This document shows, piece by piece, positions 32,172 to 40,800 of a stretch of DNA of 64,000 nucleotides. This stretch comes from Flavipsychrobacter stenotrophus (GTDB lineage: Bacteria > Bacteroidota > Bacteroidia > Chitinophagales > Chitinophagaceae), in contig NZ_PPSL01000003.1 of assembly GCF_002954265.1 (NCBI RefSeq), forward strand, positions 682,001-746,000, read 5' to 3'. The position numbers and the translations under genes were made by a program. Position 1 is the first letter of the stretch. Each line of letters starts with the position of its first letter. The notes under the pieces are model-generated. The model was not told where the DNA came from. It was given only the letters and a program-made list of their open reading frames with translations, and did not search any database.

Positions 32172-32419
32172 CTTGGGACGGTTGTTGCAGGGCTGAAAAT
32201 TCTTCAGCCCCCAAGGGTTTTGGGTGTTGTTGATAAGGCCTATATGTCAAAGAACAGGATCAGGGTTTCACCTAATTTGAGTGTAAATTAATGTGGTAAA
32301 ATGGGTTGGAAAAATAAAGATATTCACAAAAATGTGGACATATTGTGTTACTTAAAGGAATGTCAATGAGTTGTAATGGCTACTTGAAGTGAAATATTTT
32401 TTTTTTGGCGATAGGATCA

Positions 32420-32890
32420 TTAAACCACCTTCCGCCACTCTTCTGTTTCAGCGAAATGTTTGACCATGTTGAATCGGTCTACGAGAAAACGCGTCATGTA
32501 TTTTTTTAAGATCAGTTTATCGAATATTTTGCCAATGATGCCGAATGGCGATTCGTAAGTGAACATTTCTGTCATTAAAGTGGCACCGCCGCTTTCTTCA
32601 AAAAAATGTTGGTGATGGAAACTTTTGAAGGCTCCTTTCACCATCCTATCGGTGAAGTAGGTGGGTGATTCCATTTCTTCGATAACAACAGTGAGTTGCT
32701 GGCGAATAAAGAAGTGGGTAGCCTCCCAGGTAACAGTTTCGCCCCTGCTGATGAGCCCGGAAGTTTTGCCGGCTATGGCTATTTCATTGGTTTTGGAGGT
32801 AGAAAGCATGTGCAACTCTATGCTGCGGGAGAGGTCGAAGCAGCGTTGGGCAGGTGCATTTACATAAGCGGAAAGGAAGATCTTAGGCAT
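32420..32890 (-). CDS. SRPBCC family protein
   Basis: A 156-residue START/SRPBCC-fold protein of the cyclase/dehydrase type. The N-terminal IFLSAYVNAPAQRCFDLSRS, GETVTWEATHFFIRQQLTVV, YFTDRMVKGAFKSFHHQHFF and LMTEMFTYESPFGIIGKIFD are typical strands and the last helix (LVDRFNMVKHFAETEEW) is long. This one is intact, unlike the two other SRPBCC genes in the window. Ligand unknown. Confidence 0.88.
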   Translation of the reverse strand: MPKIFLSAYVNAPAQRCFDLSRSIELHMLSTSKTNEIAIAGKTSGLISRGETVTWEATHFFIRQQLTVVIEEMESPTYFTDRMVKGAFKSFHHQHFFEESGGATLMTEMFTYESPFGIIGKIFDKLILKKYMTRFLVDRFNMVKHFAETEEWRKVV

Positions 32891-32899
32891 AGCTTTTTC

Positions 32900-32926
32900 A
32901 AAGTTAAAAGTTAAAACCTAAAAGTG
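32900..32926. repeat. A-rich heptamer array (GTTAAAA), family C
   Basis: AAGTTAAAAGTTAAAACCTA directly upstream of the SRPBCC start. Confidence 0.7.
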
Positions 32927-33116
32927 CCGACATGATTGGGAGGTTTGAGTGAATAGTTTGTTGGTTGGATGTATAACTATGTTGCCCCTGAATGCAACGT
33001 CATTAAGAATTGTTCGCTTAATTAAACATCCGAAACCTTCGGCATCGTTTCAAAACTACTATATGATTTTACTATAGACATCTGATACCTTCGGGATCAC
33101 TAGTGACAGAAATAGG

Positions 33117-33596
33117 TTATGGTTTGGCAACATTAAATGAGCCATCGGTAACGACAGTAGAATCTACGGTAAAGTTGAAAGTACCGATCATTGCATAGGG
33201 GCTGTCGGATTCTATATTTATCTCCCCAAGTGTAGCATAGTGCCGCTCGCCATTGATGTAGTAAGTGGCAGATACGTTAGGGGGATCGATGAGGTAGTTT
33301 TTGGGACCTGTATAGTTAACAATGGAAAATGAAATAGTACTAGTTGTATCGTTTACTTTACGCGTGGCATTGATGTAGAGATCTGACATTACGCTATCAT
33401 TTGCATACCTGATGCGATAAGCATAGGCCGAGTCGGTAGTCCATGCATGCCCATTAATGGTGGCATTCATGCCTACAGCGGTATCCTGGTTATTGTTTTG
33501 CTGCACGCTGTTGGTAACAGGATAGTGCTTTTTTTTCTTGCAGGCCACAAATGCCAACAAAGAAATTACCACTAATACTGCTACAATTCTTTTCAT
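33117..33596 (-). CDS. Lipoprotein, paralogue of the next gene
   Basis: A 159-residue predicted lipoprotein: signal MKRIVAVLVVISLLAFVAC with lipobox FVAC and a lysine run (KKKK) after the cysteine. The mature domain is beta-rich: MNATINGHAWTTDSAYAYRI, TISFSIVNYTGPKNYLIDPP, ATYYINGERHYATLGEINIE, IGTFNFTVDSTVVTDGSFNV. This plan (tiny domain with N-G-x-x-W start and G-x-F-x-F-T near the end) is typical of the DUF6252-type Bacteroidota lipoproteins and is shared with the gene at 33771. Role unknown. Confidence 0.82.
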   Translation of the reverse strand: MKRIVAVLVVISLLAFVACKKKKHYPVTNSVQQNNNQDTAVGMNATINGHAWTTDSAYAYRIRYANDSVMSDLYINATRKVNDTTSTISFSIVNYTGPKNYLIDPPNVSATYYINGERHYATLGEINIESDSPYAMIGTFNFTVDSTVVTDGSFNVAKP

Positions 33597-33633
33597 ACTC
33601 AGTATATAACGTTATTGGGATGTTTTTTATTGT

Positions 33634-33662
33634 AATAAGGAGCGCTAGTGGCGCTCCTTATT
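33634..33662 (+). other. Perfect 12-bp hairpin between the two lipoprotein genes
   Basis: AATAAGGAGCGC / GCGCTCCTTATT arms with loop TAGTG. The T run (GTTTTT) is on the + side, which does not match the minus-strand genes around it; it may still stop transcription of the 33771 gene, or belong to an unseen antisense RNA. Confidence 0.5.
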
Positions 33663-33705
33663 GTTTTTAAATTATTATCTACAGCTAGATGGCTCGTATT
33701 ATGTG

Positions 33706-33729
33706 GGAGACGCAAAATCTTGCGTCTCT
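33706..33729. repeat. AGACGC palindrome, family F copy 3
   Basis: GAGACGCAAAATCTTGCGTC then TC: arms GAGACGCAA / TTGCGTCTC are perfect (9 bp). Confidence 0.7.
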
Positions 33730-33770
33730 ACGCACTTGCATCCGAAGTTAGGTTTGAATTGATAGATATT

Positions 33771-34229
33771 CTAATAAACCCATGGCTTGCCGCAAACGTA
33801 GTTGCCATTAAGAATAGTAACACCGCTGGTACTTGTAAAGTTGAAGTAACCACTGATAACGTTGGTGCTTGCATCTTTAATAGCAACAATACCGCCGGTA
33901 GCCTGGTATTTTACACCATTGTGCAAGTAGTAGGCGCTTGCCTGTCCCTGAACAATAGAATAGGTGCCCGGATTGCCCGTGTATTTGGTAACAGTAATTT
34001 CTATTTTGTCGCCTGAGCTGCGCTCGTAGCCATCCATGATCAATGTAGTACCGGTATCTGCGATCTGCGATTTCTGCAGGCGCGGCTCGATATAGTCAGC
34101 ATTAAAGGTATAGGATGCTATAGTTGCAGACATGGACGGTTCAATAGTAGGCGTACCTGTTTTAGTACATCCCGCGAACATAAATCCACAGCTTAGAATA
34201 ACAATTATAGAAAATATGCTTTTTTTCAT
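33771..34229 (-). CDS. Lipoprotein, paralogue of the preceding one
   Basis: A 152-residue predicted lipoprotein: MKKSIFSIIVILSCGFMFAGC with lipobox FAGC and a TKTG start. The mature part runs parallel to the 33117 product (ITVTKYTGNPGTYSIVQGQA, AYYLHNGVKYQATGGIVAIK, ISGYFNFTSTSGVTILNGNY). The two genes are tandem on the same strand, so they are probably an old duplication. They are separated by 174 bases including a hairpin and a family F palindrome. Role unknown. Confidence 0.82.
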   Translation of the reverse strand: MKKSIFSIIVILSCGFMFAGCTKTGTPTIEPSMSATIASYTFNADYIEPRLQKSQIADTGTTLIMDGYERSSGDKIEITVTKYTGNPGTYSIVQGQASAYYLHNGVKYQATGGIVAIKDASTNVISGYFNFTSTSGVTILNGNYVCGKPWVY

Positions 34230-34253
34230 ACCTGATATTTGTGCTAAGATAGC

Positions 34254-34278
34254 TTAAAAAGTTAAAAGTCAAAAGTTG
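34254..34278. repeat. A-rich heptamer array (GTTAAAA), family C
   Basis: TTAAAAAGTTAAAAGTCAAA upstream of the 33771 lipoprotein gene. Confidence 0.65.
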
Positions 34279-34375
34279 GCCTAGTAGAAAGTCTTAAGTA
34301 ATAAGTAGAAAGCAACAACCTGCGAGTAAAAGAAGGATTCTAATCCCACTATTTTCAACTTACCAGCTTGAATAG

Positions 34376-34465
34376 TTATTTCGCCCTTACAGGGCTAATA
34401 CCCGGTTGTTTCTATTTCGAGGGGTTGAAACCCCTCGCTTTTTATTTCGCCCTCACAGGGCTTAT
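34376..34465. repeat. Three-hairpin composite repeat, family A copy 3
   Basis: CGCCCTTACAGGGCT, then CGAGGGGTTGAAACCCCTCG, then CGCCCTCACAGGGCTT. Same order and spacing as copy 1 but a different central stem. Confidence 0.8.
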
Positions 34466-34522
34466 TCTACTTCTTTCTTTTCGGAATCACCTAATGCCCA
34501 ATAGAATTGCTCTTCTATTCAA

Positions 34523-36502
34523 CTAGTAGTTCATCAATTTCTTTACAGCTTCGTCTAAACGTGAAGATGCCAGGAAATTTTGCTCCAGAATTACAGAGAA
34601 AGGCACCGGTGTATCGAGGCTGGCACAACGCACTATTGGCGCATCCAGGCTTTCGAAACAATGTTCGCCTATCCATGCAGCAAGCTCTCCACCTAATCCA
34701 CCTGTCAATGTGTCTTCGTGCAGTATCAGCACCTTACCTGTGCGCTCTACAGCTTCTTTAATTGCTGTATAATCTAATGGCAACAAAGTTCTGAGATCGA
34801 GTATATCGATAGATAATTCGGGATGTTTGTCGGCATAGGCCTCTGCCCAATGTACGCCCATACCATAGGTAATGATGCTGAGATCGGTACCCGTTCTTGC
34901 TACTCTTGCTTTACCGATTTCAATAGCATAATACTCATCGGGCACCAGGCCGGAAACACTTCTGTACAATGCCTTATGCTCGAAGAACATTACCGGGTTA
35001 GGATCTGCCAATGCGGCGATCAGCAAGCCTTTAGCATCAGCGGGAGTAGAAGGATAAACAACCTTTAAACCCGGTGTGTGCGTAAACCAAGCTTCATTGC
35101 TCTGTGAGTGGAAAGGACCGGCACCTACTCCGGCACCCGTAGGCATACGGATAACGACATCGGCATTCTGGCCCCAGCGATAATGAATTTTAGCCAGGTT
35201 GTTGATGATCTGGTTAAAACCGACTGTCACAAAGTCAGCAAACTGCATTTCCATCATTGCCTTATACTTTTTGATGGATAAACCCAGCGCAGAACCAACT
35301 ATTGCACTTTCGCAAAGCGGTGTATTGCGTACTCTTTCTTTACCAAATTTCTCTACAAAACCTTCTGTTACCTTAAATGCACCACCATATTCCGCAATAT
35401 CCTGTCCCATAAGAACAAGATTTGGCAGCTGCTCCATGCTCTGGCGCAAACCTTCGCTGATGGCCTGTATAAATTTCTTTTCTGTTCCGGCAGTTGTAGG
35501 ACCTGGAATGGGTGCATGTGTTACCGGCGCATATACGTCGGCTACTTCTTCTGCTGTATCTGCAACAACGGCAGGTGCTGCAAAACCAACAGCTATACCG
35601 TGTTCTATTTCTTTTTGAATTGTTTCCCTGATGGCTTCTATTTTAGCAGGATCAAGTACGCCCTGTGCGATCAAAAAAGCTTCATAATTGGCAACAGGGT
35701 CTTTTTTGCCCCACTCTTCAAACAATTCTTTAGGCACATATTTTACACCACTGGCTTCTTCATGGCCTCTCATACGGAAGGTCATACACTCCACCAGTAT
35801 TGGTTTCTGCTCTGTAATGCAATATTCGCGGGCAGCCTTCATCTGGCTATATACCTCCAGAATATTGTTCCCATCTATTGTTATTCCCTTCATGCCGAAG
35901 CCCGGTGCTTTGTCGGCAATCTGCTTGCAAAGAAATTGTTCGTCGGAAGGAGTGCTCAAGCCATAACCGTTATTTTCTACAATGAAAATAACCGGCAAAC
36001 CCCATACAGCAGCTACATTGAGCGCCTCGTGAAAGTCGCCTTCGCTGGTAGCGCCATCTCCGCTGAATGCCAGAGATACTTTATTTTCCTTTTTAAGTTT
36101 ATGTGCGAGGGCAATACCATCGGCAATGGCCAGCTGCGGGCCAAGGTGAGATATCATTCCGCAGATGTGGTATTCATTAGCGCCAAAGTGGAAAGAACGC
36201 TCGCGTGCCTTGCTGAAACCGTCTTTTGCACCCTGCCATTGCATAAATAATTTATCGAACGGCATTTTACGGGCAGTGAATACACCAAGATTGCGGTGCA
36301 TAGGCATTATATATTCATCTGCATCGAGTGCGAGGGTAGCACCAATAGATATGGCCTCCTGACCAATACCACTGAACCACTTGCTGATCTTACCCTGCCT
36401 GAGCAGAATAAGCATTTTCTCCTCTATCATGCGTGGGCGCAGTAACTCAGTATAGATATTAATGAGTTCATTATCGGCTAAACCGCGCTTATCGAATTCC
36501 AT
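34523..36502 (-). CDS. Fused alpha/beta E1 component of a 2-oxoacid dehydrogenase complex
   Basis: A 659-residue fusion of E1-alpha and E1-beta. The alpha half (about 1-330) has the thiamine diphosphate motif SGDGATSEGDFHEALNVAAV to NNGYGLST and the HRNLGVFTARKMP region; the beta half (about 345-659) has MGQDIAEYGGAFKVTEGFVE, PLCESAIVGSALGLS and a transketolase C-terminal domain (DLRTLLPLDYTAIKEAVERT, HEDTLTGGLGGELAAWI). Such fused E1 proteins in Bacteroidota are usually annotated as branched-chain (2-oxoisovalerate) or pyruvate dehydrogenase; substrate cannot be fixed by eye. ATG at 36502 replaces an upstream in-frame TTG at 36520. E2 and E3 are not adjacent. Confidence 0.92.
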   Translation of the reverse strand: MEFDKRGLADNELINIYTELLRPRMIEEKMLILLRQGKISKWFSGIGQEAISIGATLALDADEYIMPMHRNLGVFTARKMPFDKLFMQWQGAKDGFSKARERSFHFGANEYHICGMISHLGPQLAIADGIALAHKLKKENKVSLAFSGDGATSEGDFHEALNVAAVWGLPVIFIVENNGYGLSTPSDEQFLCKQIADKAPGFGMKGITIDGNNILEVYSQMKAAREYCITEQKPILVECMTFRMRGHEEASGVKYVPKELFEEWGKKDPVANYEAFLIAQGVLDPAKIEAIRETIQKEIEHGIAVGFAAPAVVADTAEEVADVYAPVTHAPIPGPTTAGTEKKFIQAISEGLRQSMEQLPNLVLMGQDIAEYGGAFKVTEGFVEKFGKERVRNTPLCESAIVGSALGLSIKKYKAMMEMQFADFVTVGFNQIINNLAKIHYRWGQNADVVIRMPTGAGVGAGPFHSQSNEAWFTHTPGLKVVYPSTPADAKGLLIAALADPNPVMFFEHKALYRSVSGLVPDEYYAIEIGKARVARTGTDLSIITYGMGVHWAEAYADKHPELSIDILDLRTLLPLDYTAIKEAVERTGKVLILHEDTLTGGLGGELAAWIGEHCFESLDAPIVRCASLDTPVPFSVILEQNFLASSRLDEAVKKLMNY

Positions 36503-36517
36503 AAAAAAAATTTGGCG

Positions 36518-36525
36518 CAAAAATA
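36518..36525 (-). promoter_or_regulatory. Bacteroidota -7 promoter element (TATTTTTG) of the E1 gene
   Basis: Exact TAnnTTTG on the minus strand, 15 bases before the ATG. Confidence 0.5.
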
Positions 36526-36538
36526 GGTTTAATATTTA

Positions 36539-36570
36539 AGTTAAAAGTCAAAAGTTAAAACCCAAAAGTG
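36539..36570. repeat. A-rich heptamer array (GTTAAAA), family C
   Basis: AGTTAAAAGTCAAAAGTTAA continuing AACCCAAAAGTG: four units of exactly 7 bp. Confidence 0.75.
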
Positions 36571-36599
36571 TGTGATTGCAGCGCATGTGGCATCTGGTT

Positions 36600-36633
36600 A
36601 GATTTGACAACTCATTAGAAAGTTGCCAAATCT
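36600..36633. repeat. Palindrome with 8-bp loop, family G copy 2
   Basis: AGATTTGACAACT / AGTTGCCAAATCT arms (13 bp, one mismatch) with loop CATTAGAA. Confidence 0.75.
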
Positions 36634-36720
36634 GAGATTTGCTTAGCGCGGGCAATCACAAGGGATTGCCCCTAGATAGAATATCATTGACTTAATGATT
36701 TTGTTGGTAGCACAAATTGG

Positions 36721-36812
36721 AGTGCGCCCTTACAGGGCTTTGTTATTGGCGTTTTGCCCACGTAGGGCTAGCGCCCTACGTTATTGAGTTTGCCCTTTCA
36801 GGGCAATAAGTT
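36721..36812. repeat. Three-hairpin composite repeat, family A copy 4
   Basis: GCGCCCTTACAGGGCTT, then CGTAGGGCTAGCGCCCTACG (perfect stem), then TGCCCTTTCAGGGCA. Confidence 0.8.
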
Positions 36813-36874
36813 TAGCGTATTAAAATATAACGGCAATGACATTGGATTAAGGATATGTAGATTAATACCAAAGT

Positions 36875-36963
36875 TGTTTCGCCCCTTCAGGGCTTTGTTT
36901 TTTGTACCATATTTAACCGGGGGCTTCACCCCCGGCTGTTATATTTTGCCCCTTCAGGGCTTG
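36875..36963. repeat. Three-hairpin composite repeat, family A copy 2
   Basis: CGCCCCTTCAGGGCTT, then ACCGGGGGCTTCACCCCCGG, then TGCCCCTTCAGGGCTT; nearly identical to copy 1. Confidence 0.85.
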
Positions 36964-37027
36964 CTAAAATTCCTCTCGGTTGCCCGTACAATTTCATTAT
37001 GCTAACACGCAACTAACCCAAATAAAT

Positions 37028-37061
37028 AAGCGAAACGACCAACTGAGTGGTCGTTTCGCTT
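37028..37061 (-). terminator. Terminator after the triple-repeat gene
   Basis: A perfect 14-bp stem (AAGCGAAACGACCA / TGGTCGTTTCGCTT) with a 6-base loop; the minus-strand side continues ATTTATTT. Confidence 0.75.
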
Positions 37062-37081
37062 ATTAATATGCTTGTTAGTTA

Positions 37082-37618
37082 TTAAAGTTGATCGTAGATC
37101 GGAGCATCTACGTTACGGTAGATACCATAGTACTGGTATGTTTTGCGGTGGAAACCTTTCTTGATCAGGCCATCTGTATCGCCTTCTTCAGGAACTGTGA
37201 TCCATGCACCACGCTTGTTGAGCAACCAGCGATAGATACAAACAGTGTTAGCACCACGACGTGTCAATGCATAGAACTGCAGGTGCTTCTGAGTGTAACC
37301 CCACTTCAACATCTGATCGTCTGTGAATTCATCTTCGCAGATAGTGATGTGTGCACGAGTTACAGGGTTTGACCAGCCATATACTGCTACGCGGCCCGGA
37401 CCAGGAGTGCGGTAAGCGAAGAATAAAAGTGTTTTATTGTTCCAACCCCAGTTGATCAACTGACCGTCCTGATATTCTCCGTCAGCTACCGTTACAAACT
37501 GAGCGTCCTGAGGAACATACCAGCGAAAAACGCGTACCAGGTCTTCCTGGGCGTAGGTCTTTGTGGTTAATAAGATAGTAGCTAATACCGTTGCAACTAG
37601 AATGATGGTTCTTTTCAT
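37082..37618 (-). CDS. Secreted protein built of three tandem repeats of about 47 residues
   Basis: A 178-residue protein with signal peptide MKRTIILVATVLATILLTTK and mature start near AQEDLVRVFRW. The rest is three repeats: VRVFRWYVPQDAQFVTVADG.., VAVYGWSNPVTRAHITICED.. and VCIYRWLLNKRGAWITVPEE.. . Each has a V/Y/R-W opening, an I/V-T strand, an acidic E-x-D stretch, a GW/GY/GF turn and a final K-T/H-aromatic-Y pair (WGWNNKTLLFFAYR, WGYTQKHLQFYALT, KGFHRKTYQYYGIY). This resembles the beta-trefoil-like or DUF5648-like repeats but I cannot name the family. The ATG at 37618 fits the signal peptide; the upstream 49 codons are not signal-like. Monocistronic. Confidence 0.75.
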   Translation of the reverse strand: MKRTIILVATVLATILLTTKTYAQEDLVRVFRWYVPQDAQFVTVADGEYQDGQLINWGWNNKTLLFFAYRTPGPGRVAVYGWSNPVTRAHITICEDEFTDDQMLKWGYTQKHLQFYALTRRGANTVCIYRWLLNKRGAWITVPEEGDTDGLIKKGFHRKTYQYYGIYRNVDAPIYDQL

Positions 37619-37894
37619 GTTTGCTTTAATTTTCAAAAACTGCTCCAAAATACATAAAAATTTTCTTGACGAGCAAATTATTGTCCTAATTTTTTTTTCG
37701 TCATGCCACACCAGCCACTTTTTAACTTGTTCAAATGCTTCGTTTGGCGTAGTTTTGACGCCCACTGTGTCATCGTGTCAGGTTAATGGCTATAGCACGG
37801 ATTTTGATACAAATCTACAGCAATTTGAGTGTAAAAAACTTTTTCTGCTTTTTAATTAATTAATCTAAGGTAGCACTTTTAATAACATTTTATA

Positions 37895-40800
37895 ATGATA
37901 GGTTTTCTTTCTAAATTATTTGGTGGCAGTAAGTCCGATAAAGATGTTAAACTCATTCAACCCCTTGTAGGAGAGGTGAATGAACATTTTGCCGGCATGG
38001 CGTCGTTATCAAACGATCAGCTTCGTAATAAGACCCAGGAATTCAGGGCACGCATCAAGGAATATCTTGTAGATATAGATGCCCAGATAGCGGATAAAAA
38101 AGCGGAAGCAGACCAGCTGGAAGATTTCCAGGACAGAGAAGCCATCTATAATGATGTAGATAAACTGATCAAAGCACGCGACCAGCAGATAGAAGTAGCG
38201 CTGAAGGATATAATGGCAGAGGCATTTGCCGTGGTAAAAGAAACTTCGCGCCGCTTTACCAATAACACCGAAATGATCTCTACTGCCACAGACCTGGACA
38301 GGGAACTGGCAATAGACCGACCACATATCACCATCAACGGTGACCAATCTACATTTAAGAACACCTGGGATGCAGCGGGCAGCACAGTGACCTGGAACAT
38401 GGTACACTATGATGTGCAGCTGATAGGTGGTGCAGTACTGCACAGTGGCAAAATTGCCGAAATGGCTACGGGTGAAGGTAAAACCCTCGTCTCTACATTG
38501 CCTGCCTACCTGAATGCACTGGCAGGAGAAGGTGTACATATTGTAACTGTGAATGATTATCTGGCCCGTCGTGATCAGGAGTGGAATGCGCCAATATTCG
38601 AATGGCTGGGATTGACAACCGATTGTATAGATAAGCACGAGCCAAACTCTCCGGAGCGTCGCCAGGCATATCTTGCAGATATCACTTATGGTACCAATAA
38701 CGAATTTGGTTTTGACTACCTGCGTGATAACATGGTACACCACCCTGAAGAAATGGTGCAGCGCAAACACCACTATGCAATGGTGGATGAGGTGGATAGT
38801 GTATTGATAGATGATGCACGTACACCGCTGATCATATCGGGACCAATACCAAAGGGCGATGAGCAACAGTTTCATATGCTGAAGCCACGTATTGAAAAGC
38901 TGATGGAAGCACAGAGAAGGTTCATCAACGCCAGTCTTACTGAAGCCAAGAAGCTGATAGCAGAAGGTAAAACTGATAAAGAAGCGGGTGGCTTGCACCT
39001 GTATCGTGCTTATCGTGGATTGCCAAAGAACAGTGCTTTGATCAAGTACCTGAGCGAAGAAGGCCACAAGCAGATACTACAGAAAACAGAAAATTACTTC
39101 ATTGGTGAGCAGCAGCGTAACATGCCTAAGGTAGATGCGGAACTGTTCTTTGCTATTGACGAAAAGAATAACAGTGTAGACCTTACAGAAAAGGGAACAC
39201 AGCTGATAACCGGTGCCGGCGAAGATGCAGGATTCTTCGTATTGCCTGATATAGGCAGCGAGTTAGCTGAGATAGAAAAACTGACCATTTCTGCTGATGA
39301 AAAGAAGCAGCGTAAAGATCTTTTACTGCAGGATTACGCAGTAAAGGCCGACCGTATACATTCATTGCAGCAATTGCTGAAAGCATATACTTTGTTTGAT
39401 AAAGACATTGAGTATGTGGTAATGGAAGGCAAAGTAAAAATTGTAGATGAGCAGACCGGCCGTATAATGGAAGGTCGCCGCTACAGTGATGGTCTGCACC
39501 AGGCTATTGAAGCGAAGGAAGATGTAAACGTAGAAGCAGCAACACAGACATTTGCTACGATCACTTTGCAGAACTTCTTCCGTATGTATCATAAGCTGGC
39601 GGGTATGACCGGTACAGCGGAAACTGAAGCAGGTGAGTTCTGGACGATATACAAGCTGGATGTGGTAACTATACCAACTAACAGAAATGTAATCCGTAAA
39701 GATCAGCAGGACCTTGTATACAAGACCAAGCGTGAAAAATATAAGGCTGCGATAGATGAGATAGAAGCACTGGCCAAGGCGGGTCGCCCGGTACTGGTGG
39801 GAACTACATCTGTTGAAGTATCTGAATTGCTGAGCCGTATGCTACAGCAAAAGAAGATAGCACATAATGTATTGAATGCGAAACAGCACTCACGTGAAGC
39901 ACAGATAGTTGCTGAAGCGGGCTTGCCGGGTGCAATTACGATAGCAACCAACATGGCCGGTCGTGGTACCGATATCAAGCTGGGACCCGGGGTTAAAGAA
40001 GCTGGTGGTCTGGCAATTGTAGGTACAGAGCGTCATGAAAGTCGCCGTGTGGATCGCCAGTTGCGTGGTCGTGCGGGTCGCCAGGGAGATCCGGGAACAT
40101 CACAGTTCTTCGTATCGCTGGAAGATGACCTGATGCGTTTGTTCGGCTCTGAGCGTATAGCCTCATTGATGGACAAGATGGGCCACAAAGAAGGTGAAGT
40201 ATTGCAGCATGGTATGATCTCTAAGTCTATTGAGCGTGCACAACGTAAGGTGGAGGAGAACAACTTTGGCATTCGTAAGAACTTGCTGGAATATGATGAT
40301 GTAATGAATGCACAGCGCGATGTTATCTACAAGCGTCGTAACCACGCATTGTTTGGCGATCGTTTGTCTATTGACCTGGATAATGCCATGTATGCGGTTT
40401 GCAGCAGCTATGCAGAGCAATATGCACTGAACAGAGATAAGGAAGCGTTTACCATAGAGGTAATGCAGCACCTGGCTATCGAGCCTGAGATCAGCGATGC
40501 CGATATGGCTAAGGGCGATGCTAATGTTATAGCAGAACAACTATACAACCAGGTCAAGGATTTCTACACCAGAAAGATGCAGGCATTGCGCGAGCATATG
40601 CTGCCAAACCTGGCACAGTTGCTGCAGGAGCATGGTGACAGGATAGATAATATCTCTGTTCCGTTTACCGATGGCCTGCGTGGTATGCAGTTGTATGTTC
40701 CGCTGAAAGATGCAGTAATGTTTGAAGGTCACCCTATAACACAGACACTGGAAAAGAACATTACCCTTGCAATGATAGATGATGCATGGAAGAACCACCT

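Larger units (their letters stand above)
31693..32419. other. Long repeat-rich noncoding gap
   Basis: Contains a family F palindrome (31856-31874), the 10-bp tandem array with inverted partners (31903-32053), a family D copy (32096-32171) and a T10 tract near the end (32397-32406). The 113-residue frame at 31749-32090 and the 72-residue one at 32015-32233 translate this repeat DNA and are rejected. Confidence 0.8.
36526..37027. other. Repeat-dense noncoding gap between the E1 gene and the triple-repeat gene
   Basis: No gene seen. It holds the heptamer array (36539-36570), a 13-bp palindrome (36600-36633), a GGGCAATC/GATTGCCC hairpin (36650-36671), and two composite repeats (36721-36812 and 36875-36963), so about two thirds of it is repeat DNA. 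Confidence 0.8.

Noticed and set aside
31749-32233. Two overlapping short frames in the 31.7-32.4 kb gap
   Set aside because: They translate repeat DNA (families F, D and the 10-bp array) and show no protein character.
32397-32406. T10 tract as a phase-variation site
   Set aside because: It lies after the stop codon of the SRPBCC gene and outside any promoter, so slippage would have no evident effect.
38009-39067. A 352-residue minus-strand open frame
   Set aside because: Shadow of secA; the translation is F/C/I-rich and has no recognisable domain.
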